NCBI GenBank assembly: GCA_964631265.1
Contig: CAZVWW010000041.1
Location: 1-17,422, forward strand
Direction: 5' to 3'
DNA: 17,422 bases
From: CAZVWW01 sp964631265
GTDB taxonomy: Bacteria; Thermotogota; Thermotogae; MWEM01
Within the stretch, counting starts at the first letter, position 1, and every line of letters starts with the position of its first letter. The notes beneath the pieces are model-generated. The model was not told the origin of the DNA and ran no database searches. It worked only from the letters and a program-made list of their open reading frames with translations. The position numbers and the translations under genes were made by a program. Shown piece after piece: positions 13,917-17,422 of this stretch.

Positions 13917-14543
13917 ATGAACAGTTATTACTTAACAATAGCTATCAGCGCCTATTTATACGGAGCCATCCCGTTCGGGTTTATCTTTACCTGGCTCTTT
14001 ACCGGAAAAAAGGTCTATGACTATTCAACCAGGACCATCGGCGTTGCGAATACTTTTACGGTGGGCGGGAAGAAGGCCGGTTATCTAACCGTTGCCGGGG
14101 AAGCCTCGAAGGGGTTGTTGCCGGTCTTCATCGTCGGCTCTCTTTTTCAGATACCCGGCCCCGTGTTGATGGCTGTCTTCTTTGCACTCTTGGGAACGTC
14201 CTTTCCCGTCTTCCTGCCGGGAAAATATGGCAAGGGGAGAACACTGATCGGTTGGACGACCCTGTTCATATCACCTTACACGGCACTCACAATAGCGGTT
14301 ATCTGGATCTGCACTGCCGTTGCCTTTAAAAAAGCGTCCATTGCCTTTCAGATCTCGAGTCTTTGCTATCCGTTTTTCTTATACCTTTTTGGGGGGCGTA
14401 TCAGTTATCTCATCTTCGGGGTGTCCGTGATCATCGTCTTTTTTATCAGATCGGGAAGACACAATGATGATTTCAAAAAGAACAAGATCTTTGACAGGTG
14501 GCGAAAAAGTTCGGGAAACGCCAAAGAGAAAACGGAGGGGTAA
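13917..14543 (+). CDS. Divergent PlsY-like (glycerol-3-phosphate acyltransferase family) membrane protein
   Basis: A 208-residue multi-spanning membrane protein. The N-terminus YLYGAIPFGFIFTWLFTG (14-30) matches PlsY motif 1 (GSIPFG...). The motif 2 region reads STRTIGVANTF (37-47) where PlsY has GSGNxGATN, and the motif 3 region reads GTSFPVF...GKYGKGRT (93-109) where PlsY has GHxFSxFxxFKGGKG. EASKGLLPV (62-70) matches the PlsY DxxKGxLPV segment. PlsY transfers an acyl group from acyl-phosphate to glycerol-3-phosphate. Here the Gly-Ser-Gly-Asn and the motif 3 His are replaced, so the usual reaction is doubtful. The ATG at 13917 is preferred: AAAGGGA lies 6 nt upstream, whereas ATG 13857 falls almost at the predicted transcription start and has no site. 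The cytoplasmic tail is basic. It ends 4 nt before the PEP-enzyme gene, suggesting a joint function. Confidence 0.75.
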   Translation: MNSYYLTIAISAYLYGAIPFGFIFTWLFTGKKVYDYSTRTIGVANTFTVGGKKAGYLTVAGEASKGLLPVFIVGSLFQIPGPVLMAVFFALLGTSFPVFLPGKYGKGRTLIGWTTLFISPYTALTIAVIWICTAVAFKKASIAFQISSLCYPFFLYLFGGRISYLIFGVSVIIVFFIRSGRHNDDFKKNKIFDRWRKSSGNAKEKTEG

Positions 14544-14547
14544 GAAA

Positions 14548-16869
14548 ATGGATGCATTTCTGTTGAAAAGACTGTCACAAGCTGACCAGCGATTTGGTAA
14601 CAAGGCTCGAAACCTCTCATTCCTGATAAAAAAAGGCTTTACTGTTCCGGAGGGGCTGGTGGTACAATTCAAGCATTCAATGCCCCTTGATGCCAAAAAC
14701 ACGGCCCGGTTAAGAGAACAGCTCGAATCGCTTACGGATGTTCGATCGCTCTATGTTGTCAGATCCTCGGCAAATGTTGAAGATTCCTCAGACAGGAGTT
14801 TTGCAGGTCAATTCGAGACTGTTTTAAATCTTAGCGGCGCGGATCAAATCCTGTCCGCCCTGGAAAAAGTGGCCGGGAGTGCGTTAAATACAAATGTGAA
14901 TGCCTATTATAAAAAGAGCAGGGCTGATGCAACCCCGGTCAGCATGTCGATGATCGTACAACGTCAAATCACCCCGCTTTTCTCAGGTGTTTTATTCACG
15001 AAAAATCCCGTCAACGGCTTCGATGAGATCATCGTTGAAGCCGCAGAGGGATTTTCGGAGAGAATCCTTCAAGGAGGAGAAAAGCCCGTCAGGAGGATCT
15101 ATAAATGGGGGCAGTGGAAGGAAAAAGCATCGGATGAACTCCCCCCTTCGATGAAGCCGGATGTCTTTGATACCCTGATCGCCCGGGCAAAACAAATTCA
15201 AAAGGCGTTTAATGACCCCGTTGATCTGGAGTGGGCCTATTCAAACGGCAGGATATACTGGATTCAGGCGCGAAAGATAACAACAATCAAGGGAAAGAAG
15301 ATCTTTTCCAACCGGATCTCAGGAGAATTTCTCCCCGGTATGATAAAGCCGCTGGTCTGGTCAATCAACATCCCCGTTGTCAACAGTTCCTGGAAGAGAC
15401 TCATTGAAGAGATTACCGGCAAGACCACCATCCACATCAACCAAATGGCGCATTCGTTTTATTATCGGGCCTATTTCAACATGGGCATATTCGGAGATAT
15501 TTTCCAGTTGTTTGGGATGCCCCGCGAGCTGCTTGAGATCATGCTGGGAATTGAAGACACCGGAAGAGAGAAACCCTCCTTTAAACCCGGCCTTCGATCC
15601 CTCCTATACACCCATCGTATCCTGTATTTTTTGTTGAAAAGGCTCTTTTTCACCCTTGAATTCGAGCGGTTCTTCAGCCGGTATTCGAAGCTTGTCGAAT
15701 CTTATAAAGCCAAGAGGCTGGTTTCATTGTCCGATTCAGCGTTAATTAAAACCATCGATTCGTTGATCGCAACCACACAATGGGCCTCCTATTACAACAT
15801 CATAACCCCGCTCATGAGCCTCTTCTTCAACAGCTTCGCCCTCAAAAACGCCTTGAAAAAGAAGGGTATAAGCCTGACAGATTGCGATTTTTCTCAAGTC
15901 AGGGAAAAGACAGCGGATATTCAGGTTGATCATCATCTGAACAAGTTAAAACGGCACTATGACAAGCTACCAGAACCCATACAGCAAAATTTGATGAAGC
16001 ACATCAAGTCTCAAGGGTCATCGGGAGAGGCACAGGCATTCATCGAAGCGTACAGAGCCTTCAAGGAAAAATTCGGACATCTCAGCGACAGTGGGAACGA
16101 TTTTTCAAAACGCCCCTGGGCCGAAGATGATAAAACCCTTATAAGACTTATCCGGGAGCATAAACACTCCGCATCCGATAAGAAAAAGATAGACCTTAAC
16201 ACTTATTCCGGTTTACGAAGAAAATACAGAAAGGCCGTTCAATATCAGATATTAAAAGAGCGGGTAAGCTTTTTATACACCTATGGATACAGCCAGTTCA
16301 GACGGTACTTTCTCGAACTGGGATCGCGGTTGAAGAATCAGGACACATTAAAAACGCCGGATGATGTCTTCTACCTGTATTACGATGAAATCAAGCGCCA
16401 TCTTTTGGATAAGGAGATTACTCAAGAAGAATGCCTGAAACGGGTGAAGACAAGAAAGGCAGAAATGGCCAATCTCGAAGATATTGAAGTCCCCGAGACG
16501 ATCATCGGGGAGGAGACACCGCCCATTATCAAACGGAATACTCAGACAAACAGGATCAACGGACTGGGTGTATCAGGCGGCTATATCCGGGGCCGTTTGC
16601 TGCATATAAAAAGACTGGATCAGGCCGGGGAAATCCAACCGGGAGACATCGTTGCCATCCCGTACTCGGATATCAGCTGGACACCGGTTTTTACAAAGGC
16701 AAGCGGTATCATCAGCGAAAGCGGCGGCATGCTATCCCATTCTGCCATCATCGCCAGAGAATTCTCCATCCCCGCAGTTGTCTCGGCAAAAAACATCTTT
16801 TCCATCCCCGAACATTCTGAGGTTATCATCGATGGCTATAACGGAAAGATTGAAACGATAACAGGTTGA
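14548..16869 (+). CDS. Rifampin-phosphotransferase-like / PEP-synthase-like enzyme (ATP-grasp + phosphohistidine swivel domain)
   Basis: A 773-residue protein. The N-terminal ATP-grasp (pyruvate-phosphate-dikinase-type) domain covers about 1-255 with VRSSANVEDSSDRSFAGQ (71-88), SGVLFTKNP, EAAEGFSE and DLEWAYSNGRIYWIQAR. The central, largely helical region (about 265-665) has no function I recognise. The C-terminal swivel domain (about 670-773) carries catalytic H731 in GGMLSHSAIIARE. The PEP/pyruvate TIM barrel of true PEP synthase is absent, so the layout is that of rifampin phosphotransferase, which moves the beta-phosphate of ATP via the His onto a substrate bound by the central domain. 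The substrate here is unknown; rifampin resistance should not be assumed, since the central domain was not matched. The ATG at 14548 has GGAGGGG (14534-14540) 7 nt upstream and lies 4 nt after the PlsY-like gene; the longer frame from 14464 overlaps that gene. Confidence 0.82.
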   Translation: MDAFLLKRLSQADQRFGNKARNLSFLIKKGFTVPEGLVVQFKHSMPLDAKNTARLREQLESLTDVRSLYVVRSSANVEDSSDRSFAGQFETVLNLSGADQILSALEKVAGSALNTNVNAYYKKSRADATPVSMSMIVQRQITPLFSGVLFTKNPVNGFDEIIVEAAEGFSERILQGGEKPVRRIYKWGQWKEKASDELPPSMKPDVFDTLIARAKQIQKAFNDPVDLEWAYSNGRIYWIQARKITTIKGKKIFSNRISGEFLPGMIKPLVWSINIPVVNSSWKRLIEEITGKTTIHINQMAHSFYYRAYFNMGIFGDIFQLFGMPRELLEIMLGIEDTGREKPSFKPGLRSLLYTHRILYFLLKRLFFTLEFERFFSRYSKLVESYKAKRLVSLSDSALIKTIDSLIATTQWASYYNIITPLMSLFFNSFALKNALKKKGISLTDCDFSQVREKTADIQVDHHLNKLKRHYDKLPEPIQQNLMKHIKSQGSSGEAQAFIEAYRAFKEKFGHLSDSGNDFSKRPWAEDDKTLIRLIREHKHSASDKKKIDLNTYSGLRRKYRKAVQYQILKERVSFLYTYGYSQFRRYFLELGSRLKNQDTLKTPDDVFYLYYDEIKRHLLDKEITQEECLKRVKTRKAEMANLEDIEVPETIIGEETPPIIKRNTQTNRINGLGVSGGYIRGRLLHIKRLDQAGEIQPGDIVAIPYSDISWTPVFTKASGIISESGGMLSHSAIIAREFSIPAVVSAKNIFSIPEHSEVIIDGYNGKIETITG

Positions 16870-17088
16870 ACAGTACATCAGAACGCTCAATGAATATATT
16901 GGCCCCGGACCTGCTGTATCGGACAATCATGGAAAGACTGTTGGATTGATAGATTCAGAATCATTATTATAGATTTTACAACGAAAACAGAAATCACTTG
17001 ATGTATCATGTATAATTGGAACAGTAGTTTCCTTTTTAAGTTGAATGGAAATAAGTCTTATAGATTAAAATTATATAGGAGTGTTTAA
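16870..17088. other. Intergenic stretch with a possible gene remnant
   Basis: The first ~100 bp are less AT-rich than the rest. One frame without a start reads NEYIGPGPAVSDNHGKTVGL and ends with TAG at 16970-16972; another offers a 19-codon ATG frame (16890-16949) without a ribosome binding site. Either could be a remnant. The remainder is AT-rich and precedes the metallo-hydrolase gene; a TATAAT at 17011-17016 lacks a good -35 box. Confidence 0.35.
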
Positions 17089-17422
17089 ATGACAAACAAG
17101 TTTGTGCAGTTGACAAAGAACTGTTTTTATTCGGAATGTGATGATTTTACAGATCGACCAACCTTCGGGTATATTCAAGGGAAGGAAAAGGCGATTATCG
17201 TTGATGGGGGTGCTTCAAAAAGACATGCCCGTGAATTTCTTAACGCCCTAAAAGAACATGAATTGAAATTACCGGATTATTGTCTGCTAACCCATTGGCA
17301 TTTTGACCATATATTCGGTCTTTCGGAATTGAACATGCCCATTCTTTCCCATGAAAAAACCAAAGAGAAGATTCTCGAAGCCATGGCAGTGGATTGGGAA
17401 AAGGAAATTGTCGAAAAAGACA
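17089..17422 (+). CDS. Metallo-beta-lactamase-fold hydrolase (3' end cut by window)
   Basis: The frame is open from the ATG at 17089 to the window end (111 codons). AGGAG (17077-17081) lies 7 nt upstream. The start shows the fold's first strands (FGYIQGKEKAIIVDGGAS) with the conserved Asp-Gly, followed by LLTHWHFDHIFGL, the H-x-H-x-D-H zinc-binding motif. Members hydrolyse thioesters, lactones, phosphodiesters or beta-lactams; the specificity cannot be given from the N-terminal third. It is separated from the PEP-enzyme gene by about 220 bp, so it is probably its own unit. Confidence 0.88.
   Translation, partial: MTNKFVQLTKNCFYSECDDFTDRPTFGYIQGKEKAIIVDGGASKRHAREFLNALKEHELKLPDYCLLTHWHFDHIFGLSELNMPILSHEKTKEKILEAMAVDWEKEIVEKD

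Noticed and set aside
14464..14547. Upstream extension of the PEP-enzyme frame
   Set aside because: It lies within the PlsY-like gene; GGAGGGG and the ATG at 14548 define the start.
16998..17016. TTGATG and TATAAT as a promoter for the metallo-hydrolase gene
   Set aside because: The two boxes are only 7 bp apart, so they cannot work together; the true promoter is unclear.

Overview
The window reads as chromosomal DNA of a moderate-GC bacterium. Strong GGAGG-type ribosome binding sites, frequent GTG and TTG starts, extended -10 promoters, and homologues such as a MazE-type antitoxin overlapping mazF point to a Bacillota (Clostridia-like) host. This is inference with modest confidence. No tRNA, rRNA, CRISPR array, transposase or integrase was seen.

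Layout. (1) 1-1214: the 3' part of a flavodoxin-fold NAD(P)H/FMN reductase gene, followed on the minus strand by an intact MazE-like antitoxin gene with its own promoter and only the first ~30 codons of its MazF toxin. The scar is bracketed by two copies of the last 57 bp of the reductase gene. (2) 1377-9730: one apparent operon. It holds a membrane-bound Cache/HAMP/PP2C phosphatase (SiaA-like), a SiaB-family kinase, a SiaC-family phosphoprotein, a soluble hybrid histidine kinase (HisKA-HATPase-REC-HPt), a SNF2-family ATPase and a SWIM zinc-finger protein, and ends at a probable Rho-independent terminator. (3) 9945-10358: a small secreted lamin-tail-domain protein. (4) 10513-11146: an MntA/HepT toxin-antitoxin pair, separated by a 13-bp perfect hairpin terminator from (5) 11206-13506 on the minus strand, a chemoreceptor with a large helical extracytoplasmic domain. 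(6) 13917-16869: a two-gene unit of a divergent PlsY-like membrane protein and a rifampin-phosphotransferase-like/PEP-synthase-like enzyme. (7) 17089 to the window end: the start of a metallo-beta-lactamase-fold hydrolase.

The most interesting system is the central operon. In Pseudomonas, SiaA and SiaB set the phosphorylation state of SiaC, which controls the diguanylate cyclase SiaD. Here the SiaD position is taken by a hybrid histidine kinase with no recognisable sensor domain. This suggests a partner-switch module (signal -> PP2C phosphatase versus SiaB kinase -> SiaC) feeding a phosphorelay instead of c-di-GMP. The SNF2 ATPase and SWIM protein follow without a visible promoter, so they may be co-expressed. 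The PlsY-like/PEP-enzyme pair is a second candidate for an uncharacterised activity, because the PlsY-like protein lacks several motif residues expected of an acyltransferase while its partner keeps the ATP-grasp and catalytic-histidine motifs.
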